Assembly: GCA_002363575.1 (NCBI GenBank) | Contig: DEWI01000126.1 | Coordinates: 1 to 12,621 of the forward strand | DNA from: Verrucomicrobia bacterium UBA3214 | GTDB taxonomy: Bacteria; Verrucomicrobiota; Kiritimatiellia; RFP12; UBA1067 | Length of the DNA stretch: 12,621 nt | Reading direction: 5' to 3' | In this document: positions 1-7,120 of the stretch, piece by piece | Position numbering within the stretch: the stretch's first letter is position 1 | How the letters are laid out: each line of letters opens with the position of its first letter | Position numbers and translations under genes: made by a program | The notes under the pieces: model-generated | What the model saw: only the letters and a program-made list of their open reading frames with translations | What the model was told of the DNA's origin: nothing | Databases searched by the model: none

Positions 1-2836
1 GCGTGAAGGCCTGCATCTTGCCCTTACCGTTCTCGGCATACATCACCAGGACGAGCGGCTGCGAAGAATTCTCGGTGTTCAGATCGTTTCTCAACGCCCA
101 GACGGTGTAGTTGGAGTTGTTGAAATCTATGAACGCATGTTCTTCGTTCGGGTTGTAGCCGATGTTGTTCGGGTTGTTCTCGTAGTAGATTTCCGGTGCC
201 ACGCCATTATTCGCCGCGAACTTCTTCTCGAAGGCGCGCGGCGCGCCCGCACCGGCCATCGAGCAGTTGCGGCAAGTCAGCACGTTGCCTAGCGGATCCG
301 TGGATGTGCGGACGGTGCCGTTCGTGCCGAGCGTCGCCAGATCGTTGTCGCCAAACGCGAATGCGTAGAGGAAATCGACTGCGTTGGTCGCCGGGCCGTA
401 CCAGATTTCGAGGTTGTCGAGGGCCACGAATGTCGCGGCATCGCCCGCCGTCTGGTTCTCCGCGCCGTATGTCGCGGAAACCGTGCAGCCGCGCGCCGGT
501 TCGGGAATTGGCGCAGGGATGTCCGCCCATTCGCCGGGCGTTACGGGATAGGTCTCCTGCGTCGTGGCGCCGCCAGCCGTCGTAGAAACGACGACGCTGT
601 AGTCATTCGTCTCGCCCTTGACGAGTATCGCGTCGATCACGGCGACGTCGCCGGTCTTGCGCCCGCCGAAGCGGAATTTCGCGAGGCGTCCCGGCATCGC
701 GGCCAACTCGCCGTTCTCCGTCTCGTCGGGAGAGACGTAGCAGGAGAAACCGAGGTTGGCGGATTCCGTCACGGAAAGCGCCGTGTTGCCAAGTTCGACG
801 CTCGCCATCGAATTCGTCTCGACGAGAAGGAGGGAGCGCCCGCTGCATGCAGTCAGCGTGGGGTCGTCCGAACCGCACTGCGAGGAGAAGGCGATCTGCG
901 GCAGGAGGCCGTTCGCCATCGTCGCGTTCCATGTCACGTTGTAGTTCTGCACGAGCGCCGGATAAACGACAGGCACGCTCATCTGCGGCGTCTGGAAATT
1001 CGCTCTCCACCACACCTGGATCTTCGAGCCGCTTTCGTTCACGCCGTAGATGGAGGAATCGAGATCTTCATAGGCGTCGGCGGGCTCGCGGGCCGCTTCG
1101 GATTCTATTTCGTCGAGCGAGGGGACGTCGAGCGGAACCACGCTCGAGCCGCCTGGACGATGGTAGAGCCGCGGGTTCCAGTTGCGTCCGCGCGATTCTG
1201 GCTCGTAGATGTAGCCTGCGAGATTGTCGTCGATGCGCTCGGAAACCGCGCGCGCCAGCGGGCCGGCCTCGATGCCGATGCGCGGCGTGATCTCGACGCC
1301 GACTGGCCATTCGTAGAGCCAAGGCGACGCCACAAGCGGATTCGCGTAGCCGGTCAGCTCGACGGGGATGAACGACGGGCAGCCCTTGTTGTTCTGATTG
1401 ACGAGCTTGACAAGGATCTTGTCTCCGCTCGCGCCGCTGAACGTCATCTCGCCCTTGAAAGAATCGTAATTGGCGGAAACGGTGCTCGGAAGCTTGAAGC
1501 CGGATGTGGAAGCGACATAATTTGTCGGCACGACGACGGAGCATCCCGCCGGCGCCCCGTTCGGCGCGACGACGACGCGAACGGGCTTCTCCGGCCAGCT
1601 GATGAGGTACCAGTCGTGCTCGAAGTTCCACTTCGTCTTCATCGGGTCTTCCGTCTGCCAGAAGATGTCCGCCTTCCACGGCATAGCGATGCCGGAGGAA
1701 CTTGTCGTCACGTCCGTGGGCGCGACGGCGAAAATCTTGCCGTGGTCTGGATCGGTAAGCTCCTCTCCCTCGGGGGCGGAATACTTCTCGAGATACGGCG
1801 AATACAAGTCGTTATCCTCGCGCGAGAGGCCTGCGGAAGCGACGGCGTAGAGCTGGCCGGAGCCGAAGCCGCCGCCCGCCGGCTTGAGGCAATCGCCGAC
1901 TTCGACATTGAGCGTGGTGATATTCGGAGGGCATATCTCGACGACGATATGCGCGACCATGCGATCCTTCGTTTCGGTGTCGTAGTAGGCCAGCACGAAC
2001 TGCCCCTGCGGGCAATCGATGGCACCGGTTGCTTCATCGACCGTGTAGCGCACCGTGAGAAGCTTGCTTTTTGAAGGATCGTAGTCTATACCGTAAACCA
2101 CGTTAGAGGCGCCCGGCGTAGTCTCGGCATAGCGGCTCTCGAGCAGTTTCTTGTCGCCAAAAAATCTGACGTACTTTCCGGAGAGGTCGATGAACGCGGC
2201 GGAATTCCCCTCATCGGCGCGCGTGGCGAAGAGCCTGTAGGGACGCGCCGACGACGAGCTGCCGATGTTGTACGTGCGCGACTCTGTCTCGCCGGCGGTG
2301 TTCACCCATGTAATCTCCGTCGCGCCGCTCGCGGTGAAGATCAGCCGCTCGTACGCATTCGTCGCGCCGGTGTTGAAAACGATCTGGCCATTGGCGACGA
2401 GCGCCTTGTTTGTCGCGATGGTCGCGAGCCAGTCGATATCCTCCGGGTTGTAGATGGTGTCGGTGCAGAAGTCGCCGAGCCTGGCGTCCGGCGGCTGCTC
2501 CGAGAGCGTGCGCCCGACCGTCCAGGCGAAGAGCTGCCAAGTCTTCGTCTTGTCCTTGTCCGAGACGCTCGTCACCTGTTCTTCTGGCAGCGTGGGCGCC
2601 TTGACGGTGGAAATCGGATACGCCACGGAAGGCTGCGCGAAGCCGGAGTTGCCGCCCGCCGAATAGATATATACAGGCAGCTCAACCTCGCCAAGCGTGA
2701 GTTCTGTATCCTCTGGCGGAGCGGCGTTTGCCGTCGCGCAGAGCGCGAACGCAAACGCTGCGGTTGTAAAGTTGAAAAGGTGAAAAGTTGAAAAGCGACT
2801 TTTCATCTTTCCAGCGAGTTTTTCTGCAAGGCTCAT
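1..2836 (-). CDS. Very large secreted protein, N-terminal ~945 residues (partial, runs off left edge)
   Basis: Translating the minus strand from 2836 gives one uninterrupted frame to the window edge, so the C-terminus lies outside. I chose the ATG at 2836 because a GGAGG stands 8 nt upstream; in-frame ATGs at 2881, 2851 and 2806 are alternatives. The N-terminus is a basic stretch followed by a hydrophobic segment ending A-N-A (residues 36-38), a plausible Sec signal peptide. The mature part is acidic, rich in Thr, Ser, Asn and Tyr, without membrane segments, and reads like beta-rich extracellular modules (for example the segments around residues 255-300, with YGIDYDP and FVLAYYD, and the LDNLEIWYG region near residue 860). 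I do not recognise a named family. Length and style match the giant secreted proteins common in PVC bacteria. Residues 15-25 are encoded by an 8-bp tandem repeat (see 2764-2795). The gene follows a decayed DUF262-HNH gene in the same direction and may have its own promoter at 2861-2891. Confidence 0.8.
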   Translation of the reverse strand, partial: MSLAEKLAGKMKSRFSTFHLFNFTTAAFAFALCATANAAPPEDTELTLGEVELPVYIYSAGGNSGFAQPSVAYPISTVKAPTLPEEQVTSVSDKDKTKTWQLFAWTVGRTLSEQPPDARLGDFCTDTIYNPEDIDWLATIATNKALVANGQIVFNTGATNAYERLIFTASGATEITWVNTAGETESRTYNIGSSSSARPYRLFATRADEGNSAAFIDLSGKYVRFFGDKKLLESRYAETTPGASNVVYGIDYDPSKSKLLTVRYTVDEATGAIDCPQGQFVLAYYDTETKDRMVAHIVVEICPPNITTLNVEVGDCLKPAGGGFGSGQLYAVASAGLSREDNDLYSPYLEKYSAPEGEELTDPDHGKIFAVAPTDVTTSSSGIAMPWKADIFWQTEDPMKTKWNFEHDWYLISWPEKPVRVVVAPNGAPAGCSVVVPTNYVASTSGFKLPSTVSANYDSFKGEMTFSGASGDKILVKLVNQNNKGCPSFIPVELTGYANPLVASPWLYEWPVGVEITPRIGIEAGPLARAVSERIDDNLAGYIYEPESRGRNWNPRLYHRPGGSSVVPLDVPSLDEIESEAAREPADAYEDLDSSIYGVNESGSKIQVWWRANFQTPQMSVPVVYPALVQNYNVTWNATMANGLLPQIAFSSQCGSDDPTLTACSGRSLLLVETNSMASVELGNTALSVTESANLGFSCYVSPDETENGELAAMPGRLAKFRFGGRKTGDVAVIDAILVKGETNDYSVVVSTTAGGATTQETYPVTPGEWADIPAPIPEPARGCTVSATYGAENQTAGDAATFVALDNLEIWYGPATNAVDFLYAFAFGDNDLATLGTNGTVRTSTDPLGNVLTCRNCSMAGAGAPRAFEKKFAANNGVAPEIYYENNPNNIGYNPNEEHAFIDFNNSNYTVWALRNDLNTENSSQPLVLVMYAENGKGKMQAFT
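2764..2795 (-). repeat. 8-bp tandem repeat inside a signal-peptide coding region
   Basis: On the minus strand four 8-bp units follow one another: CTTTTCAA, CTTTTCAC, CTTTTCAA, CTTTACAA. They lie inside the open frame of the giant secreted protein and encode FSTFHLFN and neighbouring residues at the start of its hydrophobic signal segment. Three units make 24 bp, so gain or loss of three units keeps frame while single-unit slippage would not. The same unit appears in intergenic arrays at 2885-2910, 4493-4523, 8077-8096 and 8126-8142. Confidence 0.75.
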
Positions 2837-2860
2837 TGCTTTGCCCTCCATGCGTGATTT

Positions 2861-2891
2861 AATATAGTTATCGAAATTCATGAATTTTCAA
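2861..2891 (-). promoter_or_regulatory. Candidate sigma70-type promoter for the giant secreted protein
   Basis: On the minus strand TTGAAA (2891-2886) and TATATT (2866-2861) are separated by 19 nt in a locally AT-rich stretch. A start of transcription near 2850 would exclude the ATG at 2881 and fits the start chosen at 2836. The spacer holds a perfect 14-bp palindrome, AAATTCATGAATTT (2874-2887), which could be an operator or chance. The -35-like box belongs to the octamer repeat array. The 19-nt spacing is longer than ideal, so this is only a candidate. Confidence 0.3.
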
Positions 2892-2910
2892 CCTTTCAGC
2901 TTTTCAACCT
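2885..2910 (+). repeat. Octamer repeat array downstream of the DUF262-HNH pseudogene
   Basis: The plus strand reads TTTTCAAC, CTTTCAGC, TTTTCAAC, CT: three units of 8 bp. It starts about 10 nt past the stop codon of the decayed DUF262-HNH gene. It is the same unit as in the arrays near 4493, 8077 and 8126, so this looks like a dispersed repeat family of the genome, not a terminator: there is no stem-loop followed by a T run. Confidence 0.7.
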
Positions 2911-2919
2911 CATGAGCGA

Positions 2920-3504
2920 CTACACATTGCCTTTCCTTAGGTTGCATATGCGGCAAAGCGTTTGTAGATTGTCGGGCGTGGTGTGCCCGCCTTTCGGCCA
3001 CGGCGTCTTGCGGTCGCCGTGCATTTCCTCGAATTCGAAACGCTTGCCGCAGACGGGACAGGCCCAAGCCCTGCCGCTCGCAGGCCGAGCGTTTCTGCGA
3101 ATCTGTGAACTTGCGGATGGAAAGCGCGCTCTCCCGCTCGCCGCCGGAAAGAAGATACTCGTAGATTCCGCTCGTGCGCGGCACGTCGCCGTCTGCCGTG
3201 AGCCGCGCCACGGGAAGGAGAAGTCGCCCTCGCAGAAGCGGCAGAGGGACAAGGTGCGCTGCTGTCCGTCGATGACCTCGAACGTGCCGTCGCCGCGCAC
3301 GGCCCAGTACATCGTATTCAGAGACCAGCCGTGCATCGCCGTGTTTACGACTGCCTGCTGCTGCTTTTCGGAGTAGATGAACTCGCGTTGATACTTCGGG
3401 CGGATGTCGAGCCTGCCGCCATACGCAACCACGCCGTCCTCCGCATGGTCGGCGTAGCCTTCGCACAGTTCTCGCGCAGTCAGCGATAGTGGGTCAATCT
3501 TCAT
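2920..3504 (-). pseudogene. Decayed DUF262-HNH endonuclease (GmrSD-like), internal deletion and frameshifts
   Basis: The open frame has 194 codons, but homologous DUF262-HNH proteins are usually over 350 residues. Residues 1-97 are a good DUF262 N-terminus: a P-x-Y-Q-R-E motif at 37-41 and the diagnostic DGQQR at 79-83. After GDFSF the frame loses family resemblance until CPVCG at 149-153, from where it matches an HNH domain (CPVC, later LCRICN at 183-188). The missing family sequence SGIYEYLLSGGERE...LSIRKFTDSQKR is present in another minus-strand frame, roughly 3085-3205. So about 190 residues are deleted near 3205-3220, with a change of frame there and a second change at the Q-G-L-G stretch near 3065 that restores frame. 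The expected E-A-D-H of HNH reads H-G-D-R (R165; codon 3010-3012), so the catalytic histidine is lost too. DUF262-HNH enzymes of this kind restrict modified or foreign DNA; this copy is almost surely inactive. It starts 31 nt after the 248-aa gene ends. Confidence 0.85.
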
Positions 3505-3535
3505 TCAGCAATTCTTTCATTTTCGTTTGGCGACA

Positions 3536-4282
3536 TCACTGCCAAAGTCCAGCCTTCACTTCTTCCAGATAATTGGTATATGCGACACCGGAAAGCACGC
3601 TGTCCCAATAGTTCGTCCGGTCTGGCTGCACCGCCTTGTATTTGTCGATCAGCGCGATCACCTTGGGTTCTTGGTATCGGCGGATAAGACAGGACTGGAG
3701 ATCAAACCGCGTGCTTGCGCGCGCCCACGAAAATTCTTCGGCCAAAACAAGATTGTTCGTCACCATGCTGGCGAGCGCACCCATGTGTTCAATATAAAAA
3801 TCCTCGTCGTATGTCTTGCCGACGCCAAGTATCAGCAAGCGTTCCAAATCGTTGGTCGCAAGTTCGTCCAAATGTTCAAGCGCGAGCGTCCAATCATTTG
3901 ATACGACAGACGCAAATGCGCGATAGTCCGGCGACTCCTTGATCCTTTCGAAATTCATCGCCTCTTCCACCAGCCGATAATTCCACTGATTGGTGGCGCA
4001 AACATAATCTAAAGAATCGAGAGCGGCACGGATGTGTCTGACATCGTTGGTCGCGGTCGTGCAAGTGGCAAAGGGCGCACATTGCGCGGCGGCATTTTCC
4101 CGCACCTTGCAAAGAAGTTCCTCCGGAAACGATTCCGGCGGAGAATCAAGCGAGAAAAAGCCATTTGGCGGCAGCTTGCCCACGGGCATAGGGTCGTATA
4201 TGACTGCGCTTTCGGCATGTCGAGACATCATAATCGCCATCGACAGGATAGCAATGACATAAAATGGCTTTCGCGTTTTCAT
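3536..4282 (-). CDS. Secreted hypothetical protein, 248 aa
   Basis: I placed the start at the ATG at 4282, which has a strong GGGAGGT Shine-Dalgarno 6 nt upstream; a longer in-frame version to 4327 has no better signal. Residues 1-26 form a signal peptide: MKTRK, then a hydrophobic stretch, then A-E-S-A near a plausible cleavage site. The mature part is mostly helical in character, with several T-N and N-Y pairs, and ends in a segment resembling LSGVAYTNYLEEV. I do not recognise a family. The start codon overlaps the stop of an upstream frame as ATGA, suggesting past or present translational coupling with the remnant at 4279-4487. By eye it is less GC-rich than the adhesin genes, with many A/T-ending codons, which fits a different origin. 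A role linked to the neighbouring decayed restriction locus cannot be shown. Confidence 0.75.
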   Translation of the reverse strand: MKTRKPFYVIAILSMAIMMSRHAESAVIYDPMPVGKLPPNGFFSLDSPPESFPEELLCKVRENAAAQCAPFATCTTATNDVRHIRAALDSLDYVCATNQWNYRLVEEAMNFERIKESPDYRAFASVVSNDWTLALEHLDELATNDLERLLILGVGKTYDEDFYIEHMGALASMVTNNLVLAEEFSWARASTRFDLQSCLIRRYQEPKVIALIDKYKAVQPDRTNYWDSVLSGVAYTNYLEEVKAGLWQ

Positions 4283-4487
4283 CGTTGCACCTCCCGTTCT
4301 ACATGGCATGTCCGGTTTGTGCAGCATTCACATGCGTAGCCAAACTTGCAGACGCGGACTGTTCCATCTCTGTCTAGCGTGAACGACTGGTCTGTATTGC
4401 AGAAATAATTCGTACTCTCAGGATTGTCATGTACGCGCCCTTCTGCTTCTTGGCCCGGTCGAGGCTGCTGTTGCCGTTCTTCGCCAT
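4279..4487 (-). pseudogene. Gene remnant with EcoRI-methyltransferase-like first residues and a Cys-rich tail in another frame
   Basis: From an ATG at 4487 a 37-codon frame begins MAKNGNSSLDRAKKQK and stops at 4374. The start resembles the N-terminus of EcoRI-type adenine-specific DNA methyltransferases, which typically run ...RAKKAKNDEFYTQ, but the resemblance ends after the second lysine pair. From about 4425 on another minus-strand frame has a coding-like sequence (D-N-P-E-S-T-N-Y-F-C-N-T-D-Q, then a Cys-rich C-terminus with CKFGYACECC) that ends with TGA overlapping the ATG of the 248-aa gene. That second frame has no start codon of its own before an upstream stop. A single gene with one frameshift, or two fused scraps, would both explain this. 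The methyltransferase idea rests on about 15 residues but is supported by the decayed DUF262-HNH gene nearby, because these two gene types often sit together. The remaining 30 bases up to 4518 are octamer repeat. Confidence 0.4.
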
Positions 4488-4492
4488 CAACC

Positions 4493-4523
4493 CTTCAACC
4501 TTTAAACTTTTCAACCTTTCAAC
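4493..4523 (+). repeat. Octamer repeat array starting in the stop codon of the 856-aa gene
   Basis: The plus strand reads CTTCAACC, TTTAAACT, TTTCAACC, TTTCAAC. On the minus strand the TGA stop of the 856-aa protein (4521-4519) is itself part of the first GTTGAAAG unit, and the array ends just before the ATG at 4487. This places the repeat exactly at the 3' end of a gene, as with the arrays after the 1161-aa gene and, less tightly, the DUF262 pseudogene. Confidence 0.75.
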
Positions 4524-7089
4524 GGTCGTTCCGGACGAACGGGAAGAACGTCACCTTGAGGCCGCCATCGTCGGATGTCGGCGCGCGCACGCTTTCGCCT
4601 GCGCGGCAATATTGGACGACCGCCGGGCAGCGCAAAGCGCGCTCGCCGAACGCCGCGCTCGAAACGAGCGCCACGCCGTCCGCCGGCGCCGTCGCGAGGA
4701 CCGCGCCTCTCAAGACCGCGCCGGAATTGGGAACCAACACGGAAGGCGCCGTGCGCGCGAACGCCTTGACGCCCTTGCCGCGCAAGAGCTGCGTGCGCTC
4801 GCCCGCGCCGACCGTGAGCGGGGAGACCTCGATCTTGCCGGCGCCCGGCGCCGTCACCGTGCCTGCGACTTCGAGATGCGAAACGGTCGCGTCGGCCGCC
4901 AGCAACGCATTCTCGGTGGCGAGATTGCCGACGCGGATATCGAGCGCCGCTCCTTCCGCGGTAATCGCACGGTTCACTGCCGCGACAGAGCGCAGCTCGC
5001 GGCGCGGCTTCAATTCCGCAGCCGTGTTTGCGTACGTGCCGATCGCCACGCCGACATGCGAGACGTTTCCTGTCGCGATGAGCGCGGCGAGCGTCTCGTC
5101 GCCGAACATGTGCACGAAGCTGCCGTCGGCGTTCACGGTCACATGCTGGTCGTCGATCTTCCAAAGCGGCGTCGCCGCTTCCGCCGAGTCGTAAACGCGG
5201 AAGTGCATCGTCTTTTCGTACGCCGTATCGTTTGTCGCGGGTTCGCCGGTCAGACGGCTCAACTGCCCGCGATAGACGAGCTTAGCGGCGCTGCCCTCGG
5301 GGAGCTTCCAACTCGCATAGAGCGTCGTATCCGGCGTCAAAGCGGAAGCGGAACTTGCGACGAAAGCGCCGTTCTCGTCGTAAACCTGCACGCCGCTCTC
5401 CGTGTAGTAGCCGAGGAATTTGTAGTCGCCCTTGCGGACTGGGATCGGCGCTGTCGGCGCCTCGCCCTCAAAGTTGTAGTTCAAGTCTCCGACGGTCGAA
5501 CCGGACGAAACAAACTTGAAACTGACGACCCGGGGGCGCCAATGCGCGTAGAGTGTGGCACTCCCATTCGGCGTCCAAGCCGCGGGATTCGTGTAGCGGC
5601 AGTTGCCGTCGAAAATCTGCTCTCCCCCCGTTTCCTGCGTATAGTAGCCGATGAAAACGTGGTTCCAGAGGTAGCCCGGCCGAGGAGCCGTCACGCCAGA
5701 GATGTTGAAGAAGTAGACTTTATCGACCTCGGCGCCTTCCGACACAAAGGATATTGCGAAGCGCGACGTGGTCAGGCTGCACTGCTTGAAGGCTGGACCG
5801 GACAAGTATTCGCCGCTCTCCGGCTGCTGCCCCACCAGCATATATTGCAGTACTGTCGTATTGGCGTCGAGCGTGATATTTGTCGTATAGGTGGTCTCGG
5901 CGAATTCTTTGCCTGTCCTGTCCATCAACGTAGTCTCGGCGATGCTTCCGTTATTGCCAAACTGAATCAGCTTGACATAGGCGGCCAGACTGCCAATCCG
6001 GCATCGTGCCGTGACGGAAGCAGTCACGGAAACGCCCGCCATGACATCGTTCGTTGTGATTCCGAAATCCTCAAGCGTCACCCACTGCGACAATCTAGAC
6101 AGGGCTTCCGTATTCGGCCAGAACCAGCTGCCATTGCCCGTCTGCTTCCCCCATGAGCCTCTATCGACCAACCATCCGTCCGTGTTGCCGCCTTCGCCGT
6201 TCTTCAACAATTCGATGACGCCGGTACGATGCTTGAACTCCTCAAAGGCGGCAGCCGAAGGAATTGGCTTGCCATCCGAAACGCTCCAAGCGCCGCCGAG
6301 AGCCTCGGCAAGCTGCTCCGGCGTCATCGCGGAGGCGTCCGTGCCTTGGGTTTCGCCCACCGCAGTCGTGTAGAAACTGTTCCTTAATGAGAGGGAAGTC
6401 CACGACACATGTCTAGAAAATGTAGCAGAGCCGTCTTCTGTCTGCAAGTTATAACTTTGCGGAGCGAATAAAGAATCTATGATTGTGAGTTGTGTCGCAT
6501 CGAAATTGTAGCCGACAAAACCGCCGATATTGGTTCCGTCCGCAGCAATCAGCGAGCCGTCGAAAAGGCAGTTATTCAACTCGACAAGCTGCGATTCCCA
6601 GTAAGTCCTGCCGACGAAGCCTCCCATGGTCGCATCGCCGCTTAAGGTGCTCGTGATTGCAACGGACGAACGGCAGCGCGATATGACAGCGCCTTTTGGG
6701 CGCGCTTCGCCAATCAGCCCGGATGCGAACTGGCTATCGGTGACAATAGCGCCGGCCGTGTGCAAATCGGAAATCTTCGCGCCGGAAACGTAGCCGAACG
6801 GAGCGAGACGTTCGACGCCGGAAGAATTCCAGTTCAAAGTCAGCTTGTGGCTGTTGCCGTTGAACGAACCGGCGTATGGATGTTCCACGGAGTCGCCGAC
6901 GCGCGGGGAGTCTTGCGCGAGCGTCACGTCGGCAGTCAGTTCCGCGTCGAGCGCCGTCTCGCCGTTGTTCACGCGGGCCGCGAACGCCGCCCAATCTTCG
7001 GCATCCGATATTTGCACCGTTTCCGCGCCGGCCTGGAATGAACAGACCGCGGCGGCCATAGCCAGCATTGTCAAAAGTGTCTTTTTCAT
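4519..7089 (-). CDS. Secreted multidomain surface protein: GLUG-like repeats, two InlB-type repeats, fibre-type module
   Basis: The start is the ATG at 7089 (MKKTLLTML...), preceded by AAAGGAAAC; the open frame extends to 7203 but the added residues lack a signal peptide and overlap the upstream gene. The product has 856 residues. Residues 1-22 are a signal peptide ending A-G-A. Residues 25-195 begin with a W-x-x-F-A-x-x-V-N-x-G pattern and contain F-x-G-N-x-H-x-L-T-L and repeats ending GLIG, GGFVG and GGFVG (123-126, 156-160, 189-193), typical of GLUG-motif proteins with a beta-helix fold. Residues 445-517 and 520-595 are two Listeria-Bacteroides (InlB B-type) repeats, seen as FIGYYT...LYAHW and FLGYYT...LYASW. 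Residues 604-707 are the module YRG...HFRVYDS...PLW...ELKPRRELRSV, also in the 272-aa protein, followed by a beta-rich tail. A likely role is adhesion or surface structure. The gene lies 22 nt after the ORF6N gene. The middle part looks less GC-rich than the C-terminal part, which fits assembly from modules. Confidence 0.88.
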   Translation of the reverse strand: MKKTLLTMLAMAAAVCSFQAGAETVQISDAEDWAAFAARVNNGETALDAELTADVTLAQDSPRVGDSVEHPYAGSFNGNSHKLTLNWNSSGVERLAPFGYVSGAKISDLHTAGAIVTDSQFASGLIGEARPKGAVISRCRSSVAITSTLSGDATMGGFVGRTYWESQLVELNNCLFDGSLIAADGTNIGGFVGYNFDATQLTIIDSLFAPQSYNLQTEDGSATFSRHVSWTSLSLRNSFYTTAVGETQGTDASAMTPEQLAEALGGAWSVSDGKPIPSAAAFEEFKHRTGVIELLKNGEGGNTDGWLVDRGSWGKQTGNGSWFWPNTEALSRLSQWVTLEDFGITTNDVMAGVSVTASVTARCRIGSLAAYVKLIQFGNNGSIAETTLMDRTGKEFAETTYTTNITLDANTTVLQYMLVGQQPESGEYLSGPAFKQCSLTTSRFAISFVSEGAEVDKVYFFNISGVTAPRPGYLWNHVFIGYYTQETGGEQIFDGNCRYTNPAAWTPNGSATLYAHWRPRVVSFKFVSSGSTVGDLNYNFEGEAPTAPIPVRKGDYKFLGYYTESGVQVYDENGAFVASSASALTPDTTLYASWKLPEGSAAKLVYRGQLSRLTGEPATNDTAYEKTMHFRVYDSAEAATPLWKIDDQHVTVNADGSFVHMFGDETLAALIATGNVSHVGVAIGTYANTAAELKPRRELRSVAAVNRAITAEGAALDIRVGNLATENALLAADATVSHLEVAGTVTAPGAGKIEVSPLTVGAGERTQLLRGKGVKAFARTAPSVLVPNSGAVLRGAVLATAPADGVALVSSAAFGERALRCPAVVQYCRAGESVRAPTSDDGGLKVTFFPFVRNDR

Positions 7090-7094
7090 TGGTT

Positions 7095-7120
7095 GTTTCC
7101 TTTCAATCCTTTCAAATCCT
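7095..7120 (+). repeat. Degenerate octamer-like repeat across the ORF6N stop codon
   Basis: The plus strand holds TTTCCTTTCAATCCTTTCAA followed by ATCC. On the minus strand GATTTGAAAGGATTGAAAGG covers the TGA of the ORF6N gene and supplies the GGAAAC ribosome-binding sequence of the 856-aa gene. It resembles the GTTGAAAG unit of the other arrays but is degenerate, so membership of that family is uncertain. Confidence 0.4.

Noticed and set aside
1160..2074. 304-codon open frame on the plus strand
   Set aside because: Antisense to the giant secreted protein, whose minus-strand frame is open over the whole 2836 bases and reads as normal protein.
2888..3466. 192-codon minus-strand frame overlapping the DUF262 region as a separate gene
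   Set aside because: Only its middle (about 3085-3205) has family resemblance, and that is the displaced part of the DUF262-HNH gene; its C-terminal end is translated octamer repeat.
4429..6156. 575-codon open frame on the plus strand
   Set aside because: It lies opposite the 856-aa secreted protein, is dominated by Arg, Ala and Asp/Glu runs without domain pattern or signal, and arises from the G/C-rich third positions of the true gene.
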